From the NCBI RefSeq assembly GCF_022844465.1, contig NZ_JALHLP010000016.1, positions 23,603 to 87,602 on the forward strand: 64,000 bases of DNA, read 5' to 3'. Position 1 is the stretch's first letter. Every line of letters begins with the position of its first letter. Below, piece after piece: positions 8,528 through 18,441 of this stretch. The notes under the pieces are model-generated. The model saw only the letters and a list, made by a program, of their open reading frames with translations. It was not told the origin of the DNA and ran no database searches. Both the position numbers and the translations under genes were made by a program. Source of the DNA: Bradyrhizobium sp. GTDB taxonomy: Bacteria; Pseudomonadota; Alphaproteobacteria; Rhizobiales; Xanthobacteraceae.

Positions 8528-9842
8528 GCTTGATCTCCCCTTTGCCGTCGATGCCCCAGCTGGTGATGCTGTTGTAGTGCTGGTTGATGAACACGTTCGG
8601 ATTGGTGACCGGCTGCGAGCTTTGTCCGCGGTTGGCGATGATTTCGGCGCGCAGCGGCTGCACATTGCCGGCCTCGTCCCAGGCGCGGCTTTGCAGGATT
8701 GCCGGTTTCCCGTCCCAGCGCCAAGGCGCGCGGAACCGGGTGAAGGCTTGCGGATTCGTTGGCCCCTGGAGCGCCGCCTCGGCCCAGCTCTTGCCGCCAT
8801 CGGCCGACACCATGACGCGGGCAATGCGCCCGGTGCCGGAATAGGCGACGCCGGAAATGTCGTAATAGCCCGGGCCCTTCAAGCTGTGACCGAACGAAGG
8901 ATGGGTGATGAACGACTTCACTTCTTGCAGGAAGTGGAATTTCCAGAGCCGCTCGCCCGGCAGCACCTGCGAATAGGTCTTGGCTTCGTAGAAGCTCATC
9001 GCCGGCTGATCGATCAGCTTGATCCGGCGCAGGAACTTCACATTCATGTTGCCCTGGTAGCCGGGCAGCAACAGCCGCATCGGATAGCCAGTGCCGGGCC
9101 GCACGCGCTCGCCATTCTGGTAGAGCGCGATCATGGCGTCGTCCCAGCCCTTTTTAATCGGAACGCTGCGGTGCAGCGCGCAGGAATCGCCGCCTTCGGC
9201 CAGGAACCAGCTGGCCTTCGGATCGACCCCGACTTCATCGAGCAGGGTCGAGAGCATAACGCCGGTCCATTCCGAATTGGACACTAGCCCGTGCAGGGCC
9301 TGAGCGGTGACCTGCATGGGTTCGGAGGAAAACATCGGTGCGGAATTGCCGCCGCATTCGATGAATGCCGTGCGGGTGACCATCGGGTAGCGATCGAGGT
9401 CTTCGAGCGAGAAGATCTTCGGCTGCCGCACCATGCCGTGGATCACCAGGCGGTGCTTCGCCGGGTCGATGTCCGGGATGCCGGAGTGATTGATGGTGAA
9501 GTGGAGCGCCGACGGTGTGATGCTGCCGTTGATCAGGTGATGCGGCGTGCGCGCATGCGAGTTGCGCGGCTCATGTTTGAGATTGCTCAGCACGCGCACG
9601 ACATGCTTTTCGAATTTTGACGGCTGCTGCCGCAGCGGCGTGGGGCCGCCCATGGTCGTGCTCCAGGGGTCGTCCTTGAGCGGTTCGGCGGCGGCGCCGG
9701 TTGCAGAAGCGCCGACGCCTGCGACGGCGGCGCCGGCCATCAGGATGCCTTGCCCGAGCAGGGCGCGGCGATCGAGCAACCCGTTACCGGCAACCGGCGG
9801 CAGCGAATCCAATGTCTTTTGATGCTTGTCTTTGCTCATCAA
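8514..9842 (-). CDS. soxC: Sulfite dehydrogenase, molybdopterin subunit (SoxC-like)
   Basis: 442 aa. A twin-arginine-type leader (DRRALLGQGILMAGAAVAG) exports the folded protein. The sulfite-oxidase fold follows, with the Mo-ligating Cys in the segment TAFIECGGNSAPMF (about residue 165) and the dimerisation domain from about residue 310 (ISGVAYSGTGRIARVMVSADGG). Length matches SoxC. The cytochrome gene overlaps its 3' end, so the two form a translationally coupled unit oxidising sulfite or thiosulfate-derived sulfur in the periplasm. No other sox genes lie within the window. Confidence 0.9.
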   Translation of the reverse strand: MMSKDKHQKTLDSLPPVAGNGLLDRRALLGQGILMAGAAVAGVGASATGAAAEPLKDDPWSTTMGGPTPLRQQPSKFEKHVVRVLSNLKHEPRNSHARTPHHLINGSITPSALHFTINHSGIPDIDPAKHRLVIHGMVRQPKIFSLEDLDRYPMVTRTAFIECGGNSAPMFSSEPMQVTAQALHGLVSNSEWTGVMLSTLLDEVGVDPKASWFLAEGGDSCALHRSVPIKKGWDDAMIALYQNGERVRPGTGYPMRLLLPGYQGNMNVKFLRRIKLIDQPAMSFYEAKTYSQVLPGERLWKFHFLQEVKSFITHPSFGHSLKGPGYYDISGVAYSGTGRIARVMVSADGGKSWAEAALQGPTNPQAFTRFRAPWRWDGKPAILQSRAWDEAGNVQPLRAEIIANRGQSSQPVTNPNVFINQHYNSITSWGIDGKGEIKHVYA

Positions 9843-9969
9843 ATGCCTCCCTCGGCGAATGGGCGTCTGGTGCGCCCTGTTCGGAGAATTCCAGCAAGCC
9901 TTGAAATTCTGCTCCCGTCCGTCAGCGATGTCCAGATTGCCGAGAGAGTATTTCGTGCAGTCGGTGCAA

Positions 9970-10383
9970 TCAGCGGCCGAGCAGCGAGAACAGCAGCGCC
10001 AAGAGCCACATGACGATTGCGACCAGCGAGGTCCAGCGGGCGAAAGTCAGGTAGGTCTCGCGCATGGCGGTGGCGACCGCCCATTGTGCCTGATTTTCCG
10101 GCGGGCGCTGGTCCTCGGGGAGGTAAAGCCACAATTCGGTGCGGCGATGACTCCGTCTCGGCGCTTCCCAGGCCTTGTAGATCAGGATCAGCGTCATCAG
10201 CACGGTGAGGAAACCGCCGGCCTGAAACGCAACGCGCGCCTGAAACGACAAGCCGATCATGACGCAGAAGATTGCGAGCGAGCCGAAGCCGCAGGCGCGC
10301 ATGACGGTGGCAAAGGCGATGGCGCGGATATGATCCAAGGCAAGGATGCTCCCCGGTCGACCGGAAGTGTTCCCTGACAGCAT
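9970..10383 (-). CDS. Small integral membrane protein
   Basis: 137 aa with about three predicted membrane helices (FGSLAIFCVMIGLSF, FLTVLMTLILIYKAW and LVAIVMWLLALLFSLLG). A cytoplasmic loop is rich in charged residues (PRRSHRRTELWLYL). It looks like a conserved rhizobial membrane protein of unknown role. It lies 127 bp downstream of soxC's start on the same strand. Confidence 0.65.
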   Translation of the reverse strand: MLSGNTSGRPGSILALDHIRAIAFATVMRACGFGSLAIFCVMIGLSFQARVAFQAGGFLTVLMTLILIYKAWEAPRRSHRRTELWLYLPEDQRPPENQAQWAVATAMRETYLTFARWTSLVAIVMWLLALLFSLLGR

Positions 10384-10456
10384 TGTAGCTTACGGCTGGA
10401 CTATGGCGGTCACAACCGCGTGTGGCGGAGGATTGTGCTGCGTCGCAAGGCGTCGG

Positions 10457-10813
10457 TTAAAGGCCGATCCGGAAGAAATTGCCGATGGCCGGAAGCGTCA
10501 GGATCGCGGTTCCGGCGAGCCAGATCCATAGCGAAACCACGCTGGAGTCGTCCGCGACCGAGCCGTCCTTGGCGGAATCGGACCTGGATTCGGCGAAGCG
10601 TTCGTAGATGGCTGCCGGAATACCGCCCAGAATGACGGTTGCGGTCGAGACCATCAGCGAGGAGAACATGAGCGTCAGCCCGACACTGCCGAACAGCAGC
10701 GCCGGCGCCAGGATCTGCACGTGGATCAATGCAAACAATAACCAAACCTGATTGAATAGCCCGTTGATCATCCCGAAAAAGGCGATGCCGATAAAATACC
10801 AGTGCCGTTCCAT
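10457..10813 (-). CDS. Small integral membrane protein
   Basis: 118 aa from ATG 10813. Longer upstream starts would run through the neighbouring membrane-protein gene in another frame. Helices: WYFIGIAFFGMINGLF, FALIHVQILAPALLFGSVGLTLMFS and VVSLWIWLAGTAILTLPAI. It starts 8 bp after the preceding gene ends, so the two are probably co-transcribed. Function unknown. Confidence 0.65.
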   Translation of the reverse strand: MERHWYFIGIAFFGMINGLFNQVWLLFALIHVQILAPALLFGSVGLTLMFSSLMVSTATVILGGIPAAIYERFAESRSDSAKDGSVADDSSVVSLWIWLAGTAILTLPAIGNFFRIGL

Positions 10814-10821
10814 GGGTTGGC

Positions 10822-11127
10822 TCAAGCTGCGCGCGGAAACGCGCCGAGAAAAAGCAGCAGGTAAAGCAAGCCGACCCGCAGCCAGAACAGCCACACCACG
10901 CCGAACAGCCAAATGACAACCGGCGCCGTTGCGCGGGGCGTAACCAGGGCGACCACTGCAACCACCGGATCGGTGAGCCGGCAGAAAAAGCGCCAGATAT
11001 AGTTCGACGAGTCCGGCTGGACAATCAGGCCCAACAATGCGCGACCGAGCAGCGTGTACATCAGCGCCGCCAACACGAAGTTGGGGAGCTGGAAGTACCA
11101 TAGGGTCCAAAAAGGAGGAGATATCAC
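10822..11127 (-). CDS. YggT-like membrane protein
   Basis: 101 aa, beginning MISPPFWTLWYFQLPNFVLAA. The central motif RFFCRLTDPVVAVVALVTPR resembles the repeated motif of YggT proteins (fRll..ltdPllrpirr..P). Two or three membrane helices are likely. It is the first gene of a two-gene membrane-protein operon. The family assignment rests on that motif only. Confidence 0.6.
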   Translation of the reverse strand: MISPPFWTLWYFQLPNFVLAALMYTLLGRALLGLIVQPDSSNYIWRFFCRLTDPVVAVVALVTPRATAPVVIWLFGVVWLFWLRVGLLYLLLFLGAFPRAA

Positions 11128-11203
11128 CGATCGTCACTCGTCGATGGCGTTGCCAGAATGCAGCCGGCCGCGCGGGCTCTGCGGGAGTTTAATCGTATCA
11201 CAA

Positions 11204-11229
11204 AAACGGGGTCCCTGAGGACCCCGTTT
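11204..11229 (-). terminator. Intrinsic terminator of the symporter operon
   Basis: An 11-bp stem (AAACGGGGTCC with GGACCCCGTTT) has a CTGA loop. Read on the minus strand it is followed by TTTTTG. It sits 23 bp past the stop of the symporter gene. Confidence 0.85.
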
Positions 11230-11251
11230 GTGTTTGCGTTATCGGCGCCGG

Positions 11252-13468
11252 TCAGGAGGTCTTTTCCTCCAGCACCGTCTTGCCGCGCGGCTTGCGGATC
11301 TCGTCGATGAAATCCTGCATTTCCTTCGACGGCGCCTTGGTCATCAGGCTGACGACGTAGATCACGAGGAAGCCGAGCGGCATTCCGAGCAATCCGCAGT
11401 TGATGTTGTTGAGGTCGAACCAGCCGACTCTGTTGGCCATCGGGTTCGCCGCGCTGGCAGGCACGTCCGCCAGCCATTTCGGATCGGCCAGGATCTTGGC
11501 GACTTCAACCAGCGGCCGGCCGGTCTCCGGGTTGAGAAGCGAGGTCATGCCGAAATATTTCACGCCTGCCTGCGGGTAGTATCTTGTGGTGATAAGGTAG
11601 AACAAGCAGAGGCTCAGTCCGGCAATGATCCCGCAAACCGCGCCTGCCGTGGTGGTGCGTTTCCACCAGATGCCCATCACCAGCGCCGGGAAATTGCCGG
11701 CCATGGCGAGCGAGAACGCCCAGCCCACCATTGCGAGAATGTCCGACGGCCTGGTCGAGGCGAGCGACGCGGAAGCGACCGCCACCAGCAGAAGCAGGAC
11801 ACGCGCAATGATCAGGCGCTTTTCGACGTCATTGGCCCTGCCCCAGAACGGAAGCACGACGATCAACATAGCCCCAAGTCCAGACAGCAATAACCAGCGC
11901 CACTGGACGGGACCCAATTGGAGCGCGCTTGGGAGCCAACTCGCATTGAGATTGAGTGGGCTTGGCATCGCCAGGAACAAGTAAATTCCGAGTACCATAG
12001 CGATCGCGACGCCGGCGACCAGCAGGCTTCTTACCGCCTGCCGTAGCGGTTGGATCATTTTGAAGTAGATGTCGTGACTGAGTGCGTTGGCGATGGCCAG
12101 CAGCAGTCCGTCGGCGGTCGAGAGCGCCGCCGCCAAGCCGCCAGCGGCGACCAGGCCCGAGATCACGTAGGGAAGGCCGGCGATCTCCGGCGTGGACAGC
12201 ACGATCACGTCCTGCGCAATTGTGAAGTCCTGGAACCGCAGGATTCCCTGATGTCCAGCAATCGCTTTGCAGGCATCGATGGCAGTTTGCAGGCTGGCGG
12301 CGGGTCTGCCGCAGACCTGGATCAGCCCGAGTTCGCCCCATGTGAACAGCCATGGCTTGAGCGCGGTGATGTTGCTGCCGATGACGTTGGTATAGACCTC
12401 AAGCTTCGAGAACGCCGCATAGGCCGGCGCCGAAAAGTAGAGCAGGAAGATGAACAGCAGCGACCACGCCACCGAGTCCCTGGCCTGCTTCACCGACGGG
12501 GTCGTGAAGTAGCGCATCAGGATGTGCGGCAGCGAAGCGGTGCCGATCATCATGCAAAGGATGATCCCGAAGAAATTCAGCGGGGTGTAGTTCATGAACG
12601 GTTGGATGTGCGGCTTGAGGGTGGTGGGGCCGCAATCCGCGGCGGTGCACAGCACCGCCAGGCCGGTTTTTATCAGCTCTTGCTCGCGGGCCGTGATCTC
12701 CGCGATCGCTTTGCCGTAGGTCAGTTCTGGAATCGGAATCCCGTATTTCATGGTCGACAGGATTACGATCGGCACCAGGTAAGCGACGATCAGCACAATG
12801 TATTGCGCGATCTGCGTCCAGGTCACCGCCCGCATGCCGCCCAGCATTGCGCAGGCCAGGATGCCGACGAGGCCGGCGAACACGGCGATCTCGAACTGCA
12901 TTCCCAAGAAGCGCGAGGCGATGATGCCGGTGCCGAAGATCTGCGCCGTCACATAAGTGAAGGAGCAGCAGACCAGCACAATCACGCCCAGGAAGCGGGC
13001 GACATTGCCGCCGTAGCGGAATGACAGGAAGTCCGGCACGGTGTAGGCGCCAAACTTGCGCAGATAGGGCCCGACCAGGAGCGACACCAGCACAAAGCCA
13101 CCGGTCCAGCCGAGCACCCAGGCGAGGCCATCATAGCCCTGCAGGAATAGCGAGCCGGCCATGGCGACGAAGGACGCGGCCGACATCCAGTCGGCGGCGG
13201 TCGCCATGCCGTTGTAGAAGGCTGGTACGCGCCGGCCGGCAACATAATATTCGGAGATCTGTGCCGTTCGCGTTGCGATGCCGATGATGGCGTAGACCGC
13301 AAGCGTGAAAAACACGAAGAAATAACCGAGCACTCTGTTCGGCACGCCGAACTGCTCGAGGATAGCAAGCAGCAAGATGAATCCAACAAAGCCGCCGGTG
13401 TACAGGCCGTACATCCGCCCAAGCTGCTTATAGAAGGACTCTGAAGCGCCGGTGGTTTGAGTTGCCAT
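11252..13468 (-). CDS. Sodium:solute symporter, large subunit (VC_2705-type, ActP-related)
   Basis: 738 aa, longer than ActP proper (about 550 aa), with 13 or more membrane helices. SSS-family signatures include YYVAGRRVPAFYNGMATAADWMS near residue 75 and GLAAALSTADGLLLAIANALSHD in the middle. An extra loop (residues about 250-420) has several Cys (VLCTAADCGPTT, ACKAIAG). It follows the DUF4212 small subunit by 12 bp, the usual arrangement for this two-component carrier of short organic acids such as acetate. The substrate is inferred. Confidence 0.9.
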   Translation of the reverse strand: MATQTTGASESFYKQLGRMYGLYTGGFVGFILLLAILEQFGVPNRVLGYFFVFFTLAVYAIIGIATRTAQISEYYVAGRRVPAFYNGMATAADWMSAASFVAMAGSLFLQGYDGLAWVLGWTGGFVLVSLLVGPYLRKFGAYTVPDFLSFRYGGNVARFLGVIVLVCCSFTYVTAQIFGTGIIASRFLGMQFEIAVFAGLVGILACAMLGGMRAVTWTQIAQYIVLIVAYLVPIVILSTMKYGIPIPELTYGKAIAEITAREQELIKTGLAVLCTAADCGPTTLKPHIQPFMNYTPLNFFGIILCMMIGTASLPHILMRYFTTPSVKQARDSVAWSLLFIFLLYFSAPAYAAFSKLEVYTNVIGSNITALKPWLFTWGELGLIQVCGRPAASLQTAIDACKAIAGHQGILRFQDFTIAQDVIVLSTPEIAGLPYVISGLVAAGGLAAALSTADGLLLAIANALSHDIYFKMIQPLRQAVRSLLVAGVAIAMVLGIYLFLAMPSPLNLNASWLPSALQLGPVQWRWLLLSGLGAMLIVVLPFWGRANDVEKRLIIARVLLLLVAVASASLASTRPSDILAMVGWAFSLAMAGNFPALVMGIWWKRTTTAGAVCGIIAGLSLCLFYLITTRYYPQAGVKYFGMTSLLNPETGRPLVEVAKILADPKWLADVPASAANPMANRVGWFDLNNINCGLLGMPLGFLVIYVVSLMTKAPSKEMQDFIDEIRKPRGKTVLEEKTS

Positions 13469-13480
13469 GTTCGATCCCCC

Positions 13481-13762
13481 TTACTCTTCGTCTTCGGCGA
13501 AGCCGAATTCGCGATCGATCTTGTTTTGCTGCTTTGCGAAGATGAAGAGTATGAGCACGAACACGATCAGCGAGCCTTGCGCGGCCATATAGAAGCCGAG
13601 CGGAAAGCCCAAAACCGGGATGGTGTACTGGTTCAGGGTGTGGACGAACATATGGATGATGAAGCCGAAGAACAGCCAGACCCCGAGATGCGTGAACATC
13701 AGCCGGGTGGTCTTCCGCCAGTGCAAGACTTCTTTAGTCTCAGTTTCTTTGGACTCAGCCAT
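13481..13762 (-). CDS. DUF4212 small subunit of the sodium:solute symporter
   Basis: 93 aa with two membrane helices (GVWLFFGFIIHMFVHTL and LIVFVLILFIFAKQQN) and the family hallmark of a short amphipathic N-terminus (HWRKTTRLMFTHLGVW). This family is known as the small partner encoded immediately upstream of VC_2705-type symporters, exactly as here. Confidence 0.9.
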   Translation of the reverse strand: MAESKETETKEVLHWRKTTRLMFTHLGVWLFFGFIIHMFVHTLNQYTIPVLGFPLGFYMAAQGSLIVFVLILFIFAKQQNKIDREFGFAEDEE

Positions 13763-14136
13763 CGTCGCCCTCTCCCCTGTTCAAGCAGTTGGCGCGGGTA
13801 ACTCATCCGCGCGGTGCCCGCATTTCAGTTAGGTCGCTCGCCGTTCTTGCGGTCGTTCGACCGTCTGCTCTTTGGCGACGTTGCCGCCCGGACCAAGTGT
13901 CGCAAAGGCACACGTCGGCAAGTCACGCTAACGGGTTATGCTAACAAAGCGTCGCGGGCTTCCGTATACGACTTTGGGCGATATCCCCGGCGATGCGCGG
14001 CCCATGGTGCGCTGCAATAGTTTTGCTGCGATGCGTCAGAGCCGAGTCTTGATGTTGCGCTGCACGCGCGATGAAATTGCTATAGATTGAGCGCGTTGGA
14101 CGTCACCCGAGAAGGGCGCAGGCCGGGCCGCCGTGA
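13763..14136. promoter_or_regulatory. Divergent regulatory region, symporter operon versus response regulator
   Basis: This 374-bp gap lies between two divergently transcribed units, so it must hold both promoters. I see no clean -35/-10 pair, sigma-54 box or long inverted repeat. A CTAACGGGTTATGCTAACAA tract near 13928 is the most operator-like part. The adjacent regulator is the natural candidate to act here. Confidence 0.4.
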
Positions 14137-14811
14137 ATGAATAGTGCTGCACATTACCATCTGGTGATTGCTGACGATCACCCGCTGTTCCGTGGCGCGC
14201 TGCGTGCCGCGATCGACGGACTATTTGACCGGGTCACGATTGCGGAGGCCGGCTCGTTCGACGAAGTCACCAAGCTGCTGGAAGACGACGGCGAGGTCGA
14301 CCTTGTTTTGCTCGATCTCGCGATGCCGGGCGTGCGCGGATTTTCCGGTCTGATGTATTTGCGCGCGCAATATCCGAGCGTGCCGGTCGTGATGGTGTCT
14401 GGCAATGACGACCCGGCGGTGATCCGCCGCTGCATCGATTTTGGCGGCGCTGGGTTCATTCCAAAAACCTTGGGCACCGAGGCAATCCGCGCCGCAATCA
14501 TGTGCGTGCTTGCAGGCGGCGTCTGGACGCCGCCCGATGTCGATCTCGGCGCGGGGGCCGATGCTGCCAGCGCGGATTTGCTGGCGCGGCTGGTGTCGCT
14601 GACGCCGCAGCAGGTTCGCGTCTTGATGATGTTGTCGAGCGGGCTGCTCAACAAGCAGATCGCCTATGAGCTGCGCGTCTCCGAGGCGACCGTCAAGGCG
14701 CATGTTTCGGCGATCCTGCAAAAGCTCAATGTCGAAAGCCGCACCCAGGCGGTCATCGCCGCCTCCAAGATCGAACAGGGCGCGTTCATGACCGCCGCGG
14801 CGCGCGTTTAG
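14137..14811 (+). CDS. NarL/LuxR-type response regulator
   Basis: 224 aa. The receiver domain (residues about 6-125) has the acidic pocket (IADDHP), the phospho-acceptor Asp in LLDLAMPG (about residue 61) and the Lys in FIPKTL. A LuxR-type helix-turn-helix covers about 155-215 (LTPQQVRVLMMLSSGLLNKQ, SEATVKAHVSAILQKL). It lies between the symporter operon and the convergent hybrid kinase, so it probably controls uptake of the substrate sensed by that kinase. Confidence 0.9.
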   Translation: MNSAAHYHLVIADDHPLFRGALRAAIDGLFDRVTIAEAGSFDEVTKLLEDDGEVDLVLLDLAMPGVRGFSGLMYLRAQYPSVPVVMVSGNDDPAVIRRCIDFGGAGFIPKTLGTEAIRAAIMCVLAGGVWTPPDVDLGAGADAASADLLARLVSLTPQQVRVLMMLSSGLLNKQIAYELRVSEATVKAHVSAILQKLNVESRTQAVIAASKIEQGAFMTAAARV

Positions 14812-14870
14812 TTCGCAATAATATTATGGGCGTGCAATTCTGACGCAGTCAGATGAATGCCGCTGACACA

Positions 14871-17800
14871 TTACTCGGCGGCAACCGCGCGTTTGATCAG
14901 TGCTTGCGAAATCAAGGCGCGCAGCGCGGCGGGTTTCAGCGGCTTGTAAAGCAACAGGACATCGTGCGCCCTGGCCTGGTCGCGGATGCTCGGGCTGCGA
15001 TCGGCGGTAATCAAGATTGCGCCGAGGTCGGCGTGGTAGCGCTGCCGCAGCGCCAGGATGGCTTCAAGGCCATTGCCTTCGTCCAGGTGGTAGTCGACCA
15101 GGAGAATGCGCGGCGTGACGGCGGCCTCGACGATGGCTGCGATCGCGGTTGCAAGGTCCGGCGCCTTGAGCACCCGGCAGCCCCAGCCGCTGAGCACCAG
15201 CTCCATGCCGTTGAGAATGGCGCTGTCGTTGTCGATGCATACCGCCACAACGCCGTTGAGCTGTCCGCGATCGATCCCGAGCGCCGGTCGCGATGGTGCG
15301 CGAACCGCTGCGTGCGCGGCGAGCGGAACCTCGATCGAAAAATGCGAGCCGCGCGCGACGGTGGAATCGACCTCGACCTTGTGGTCGAGCACACGCGCGA
15401 TCCGCTCCACAATCGAAAGCCCGAGCCCGAGCCCGCGCGCCACCTTGGCGCCTTCGTCGAGCCGATGAAACTCTTGAAAGATGATTTGCCGTTTGGACGC
15501 CGGAATGCCAAGCCCGGTATCGTAGACGTCAATGCGCAAGACTTTGCCGTGTCGCCGGCAGCCGACCAGCACGCGGCCTTCCGACGTATATTTGATGGCG
15601 TTCGATACTAGATTTTGCAAAAGCCGCCGCAGCAGCCGGCGGTCCGACCACACCGTCAGCGAGCAGCGCACAAAGTCGAGTTGCAGACGTTTGCCGTGAG
15701 CGAGCGGCGTGAACTCGACTTCGAGCTGACGCAATATATCGTCGATATGGAAGTTGACGAATTCCGGTTTCATCGCTCCGGTATCGAGGCGCGAAATGTC
15801 GAGCAGCGCGCCGATGATTTCCTCGACTGCGTCGAGCGAGGCATCGATATTGTCTACGAGCTGGGAGGTCTCGCCGCTGCCCTGACGTTCGATCAGGCTG
15901 GTGACATAGAGCCGCGCGGCGTTGAGCGGTTGCAGAATGTCGTGGCTGGCGGCGGCGAGAAAATGGGTCTTTGAAATATTGGCCTGCTCGGCGCCGGCCT
16001 TGGCGTGCGCGAGTTCGGTATTGAGGTGGGTCAGTTCTTCGGTGCGTTCCCGCACGCGCCGTTCCAGCGTCTCGTTGGCGCGTTCCAGTTCTTCGGCCGC
16101 CTTCACGCTGGCGGTAATGTCGGTGAAGGTCGTGACGATGCCGCCGTCGGGCATGGGGTTGGCGCGCACTTCCATCACCAGGTCGCTTTCGGGAACGCGC
16201 TCCAGGAACGGCAGGCTCGACGAAACATATTGCTTTGTCAGGCCCTGGACGATCGCTTCCACCGAGGCCGCGGTGGGATAATTGCGCCGCGCATTGAAGC
16301 GAAGAATTTCGTCGAGCGCAGTCCCGACTCGCGTGAGTTGCGGCGGCAATGCCAGAATGTCGCCGAATTGCCGGTTCCAGCAGATCAGGTGCAGGTCCTT
16401 GTTGAAGATCGCAATGCCCTGGCGGACGTGATCGAGCGCGGTCTGGAGGATTTCGCGATTGTAGTGGATCGCGGTGTTGGTGTCGTCGAGCAGCTTCAGC
16501 GCGGCCTTGGTCGAGACCGTGCGTTTGCGCAGCAGCAGCGACAGCACCAGGCGCGACGAGGAGGTGCCGATGGCGGAGGCAAGCATGTGTTCGGCATAGC
16601 GGATCAACTGGAAATCGGCTTCGGCCGTGGGGTCGAGCGGAATGCCGCGCGTAACGGCATAGCTGCCGAAGGATATCTTGGTGCGCTCCTCGCCGAGATA
16701 GCGCGCGACCGTGGCGCTGAGCTCTTCGACCGTGACGGTCGGGCGCCACAGGCGGAAGCTCGGGGCGATTGGGGTCAGATCGGAGGGCACGAACACATCG
16801 CCCTGCAAGCGTTCGATGGGCGCAGGCGCGCGGCTCAGCGAGAAGCCGACATAGGCGATCACATTCAGGCCGAGGCTCCAAACCACGCCATGGACCAGCG
16901 GCGGCAGTTCCAGTCCAAACAGCGCCCGCGGCCGCAGCCAAGCCATGCCCCAAGGCCCATCGCTCAGCACGGCGATACTGACGATGCCGGCGTCGGCGAA
17001 GCTCGGCAGCAGCATGGTATAGGCCCAGGTCGCGATGCCGATGGTCATGCCGGCCATTGCGCCGCGCGCGGTTGCCCGCCGCCAAAACAGGCCGCCGAAA
17101 AACGCCGGCGCAAGCTGGGCGATGGCGGCGAACGACAAGAGACCGATGGAAGCGAGTTGCGCGGCGCCGGCCGAGCGGTAGTACAGATAGGCCAGCAGTA
17201 GAATGACGACGATGGCGACGCGCCGCACCGTGAGCAGCATGCGGCCGACATCGGCGCTCTCGGTGATCATGCGTTGGCGGCGCTTGAGCAAGAGCGGCAT
17301 CACGATGTCGTTCGACACCATGATCGCCAAGGCGATCGACTCGACGATCACCATGGCGGTCGCCGCGGACAGCCCGCCGACAAAGGCGATAAGCGTCAGG
17401 AGTTCCGATTTGGCGGCAAGCGGCAGCGCCAGCACATACATATCGCTGTCGACGCTGCCGGTCGGAAAGGTCAACATGCCCGCGAGCGCGATCGGCAGCA
17501 CGAACAGATTGATCAGCACGAGATACAGCGGGAACAGCCATGCCGCGCGCTTGATCTCGCGCGCGTTGTGGTTTTCGACCACGGTGACATGAAATTGGCG
17601 CGGCAGCAGCAGGATCGCAATCAATGACAACAGCGTCATCGCGGCGATCGTGCCGAACGGATAGTCGCGGTTGAGGATCGCGGCGGTATCGGTGTGTTGC
17701 ATCGCTTGGGAGAAGAGCGCCGCCGGCCCGTCGAACATCCAGAACGTGACGAATACGCCCACCGCCAGAAACGCGATGAGCTTGACCAGCGATTCCGCCG

Positions 17801-18392
17801 CCACCGCCAGGATCAGCCCGTCCTGATGTTCGGTGGCGTCGATCTGACGGGTGCCGAATAAGATGGCGAAAGCCGCCATCGACAAGGTGACAAACAGCGC
17901 GATGTCGCCGACCAGCGGCAGATTGGCCACGAAGTCGGGTCGCACGTCGCCGATGATGGTGCCCAGCGAGGTTGAAACGGCCTTGAGTTGCAGCGCGATG
18001 TAGGGGATGATGCTGATGATGGCGATCAGCGCGACCGTTGCAGCAACCGCCTGCGATTTGCCGTAGCGGGCGGCGGTGAAGTCGGCGATCGAGGTGATGT
18101 TCTGCGCCTTGGCAAGCCGCACGACGCGCATGATGAACGGATAGCAAAGGCCGATCATCACGATCGGCCCGATATAGATCGCCAGGAATTCGATCCCGGA
18201 GCGCGAGGCGAGGCCGACCGAACCGAAGAAGGTCCAGGATGTGCAGTAGATCGCCAGCGACAGCGGGTAGATCAGGTGCCGCGTGCGGCCTTCGGGGCGA
18301 AATCGACGCGCGCGATCGCCATAGCTTGCGACCACGAACAAGAGGCCGATATAGCCGAGCGCGACAGCAATGACGACCCAGCCTTGCAGCAT
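14871..18392 (-). CDS. Symporter-linked hybrid histidine kinase (CbrA/ErcS-like)
   Basis: 1173 aa. Residues about 1-490 are a sodium:solute symporter domain with 12-13 helices. A PAS domain (about 640-750) and coiled coil follow. HisKA has its phospho-acceptor His in LAAASHDILQPLNAA (about residue 815), and HATPase has VSNAIKYTSEG and LGLGLSIVERIA. A C-terminal receiver domain (about 1055-1170) has the Asp in ILLVDYHLDEG. This architecture couples substrate binding or transport to phosphorelay. It converges on the LuxR regulator gene with a 59-bp gap, and the nearby DUF4212/VC_2705 operon is the likely target. Confidence 0.92.
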   Translation of the reverse strand: MLQGWVVIAVALGYIGLLFVVASYGDRARRFRPEGRTRHLIYPLSLAIYCTSWTFFGSVGLASRSGIEFLAIYIGPIVMIGLCYPFIMRVVRLAKAQNITSIADFTAARYGKSQAVAATVALIAIISIIPYIALQLKAVSTSLGTIIGDVRPDFVANLPLVGDIALFVTLSMAAFAILFGTRQIDATEHQDGLILAVAAESLVKLIAFLAVGVFVTFWMFDGPAALFSQAMQHTDTAAILNRDYPFGTIAAMTLLSLIAILLLPRQFHVTVVENHNAREIKRAAWLFPLYLVLINLFVLPIALAGMLTFPTGSVDSDMYVLALPLAAKSELLTLIAFVGGLSAATAMVIVESIALAIMVSNDIVMPLLLKRRQRMITESADVGRMLLTVRRVAIVVILLLAYLYYRSAGAAQLASIGLLSFAAIAQLAPAFFGGLFWRRATARGAMAGMTIGIATWAYTMLLPSFADAGIVSIAVLSDGPWGMAWLRPRALFGLELPPLVHGVVWSLGLNVIAYVGFSLSRAPAPIERLQGDVFVPSDLTPIAPSFRLWRPTVTVEELSATVARYLGEERTKISFGSYAVTRGIPLDPTAEADFQLIRYAEHMLASAIGTSSSRLVLSLLLRKRTVSTKAALKLLDDTNTAIHYNREILQTALDHVRQGIAIFNKDLHLICWNRQFGDILALPPQLTRVGTALDEILRFNARRNYPTAASVEAIVQGLTKQYVSSSLPFLERVPESDLVMEVRANPMPDGGIVTTFTDITASVKAAEELERANETLERRVRERTEELTHLNTELAHAKAGAEQANISKTHFLAAASHDILQPLNAARLYVTSLIERQGSGETSQLVDNIDASLDAVEEIIGALLDISRLDTGAMKPEFVNFHIDDILRQLEVEFTPLAHGKRLQLDFVRCSLTVWSDRRLLRRLLQNLVSNAIKYTSEGRVLVGCRRHGKVLRIDVYDTGLGIPASKRQIIFQEFHRLDEGAKVARGLGLGLSIVERIARVLDHKVEVDSTVARGSHFSIEVPLAAHAAVRAPSRPALGIDRGQLNGVVAVCIDNDSAILNGMELVLSGWGCRVLKAPDLATAIAAIVEAAVTPRILLVDYHLDEGNGLEAILALRQRYHADLGAILITADRSPSIRDQARAHDVLLLYKPLKPAALRALISQALIKRAVAAE

Positions 18393-18441
18393 GATCGATC
18401 CCGCGCCACTTTGGACGCAAGGCCTCCCAGGTTGTTTGATG

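Noticed and set aside
15529..18420. 963-codon frame alongside the hybrid kinase
   Set aside because: It is Arg-rich low-quality sequence, parallel to a gene with complete, ordered domains. A GC-driven shadow.
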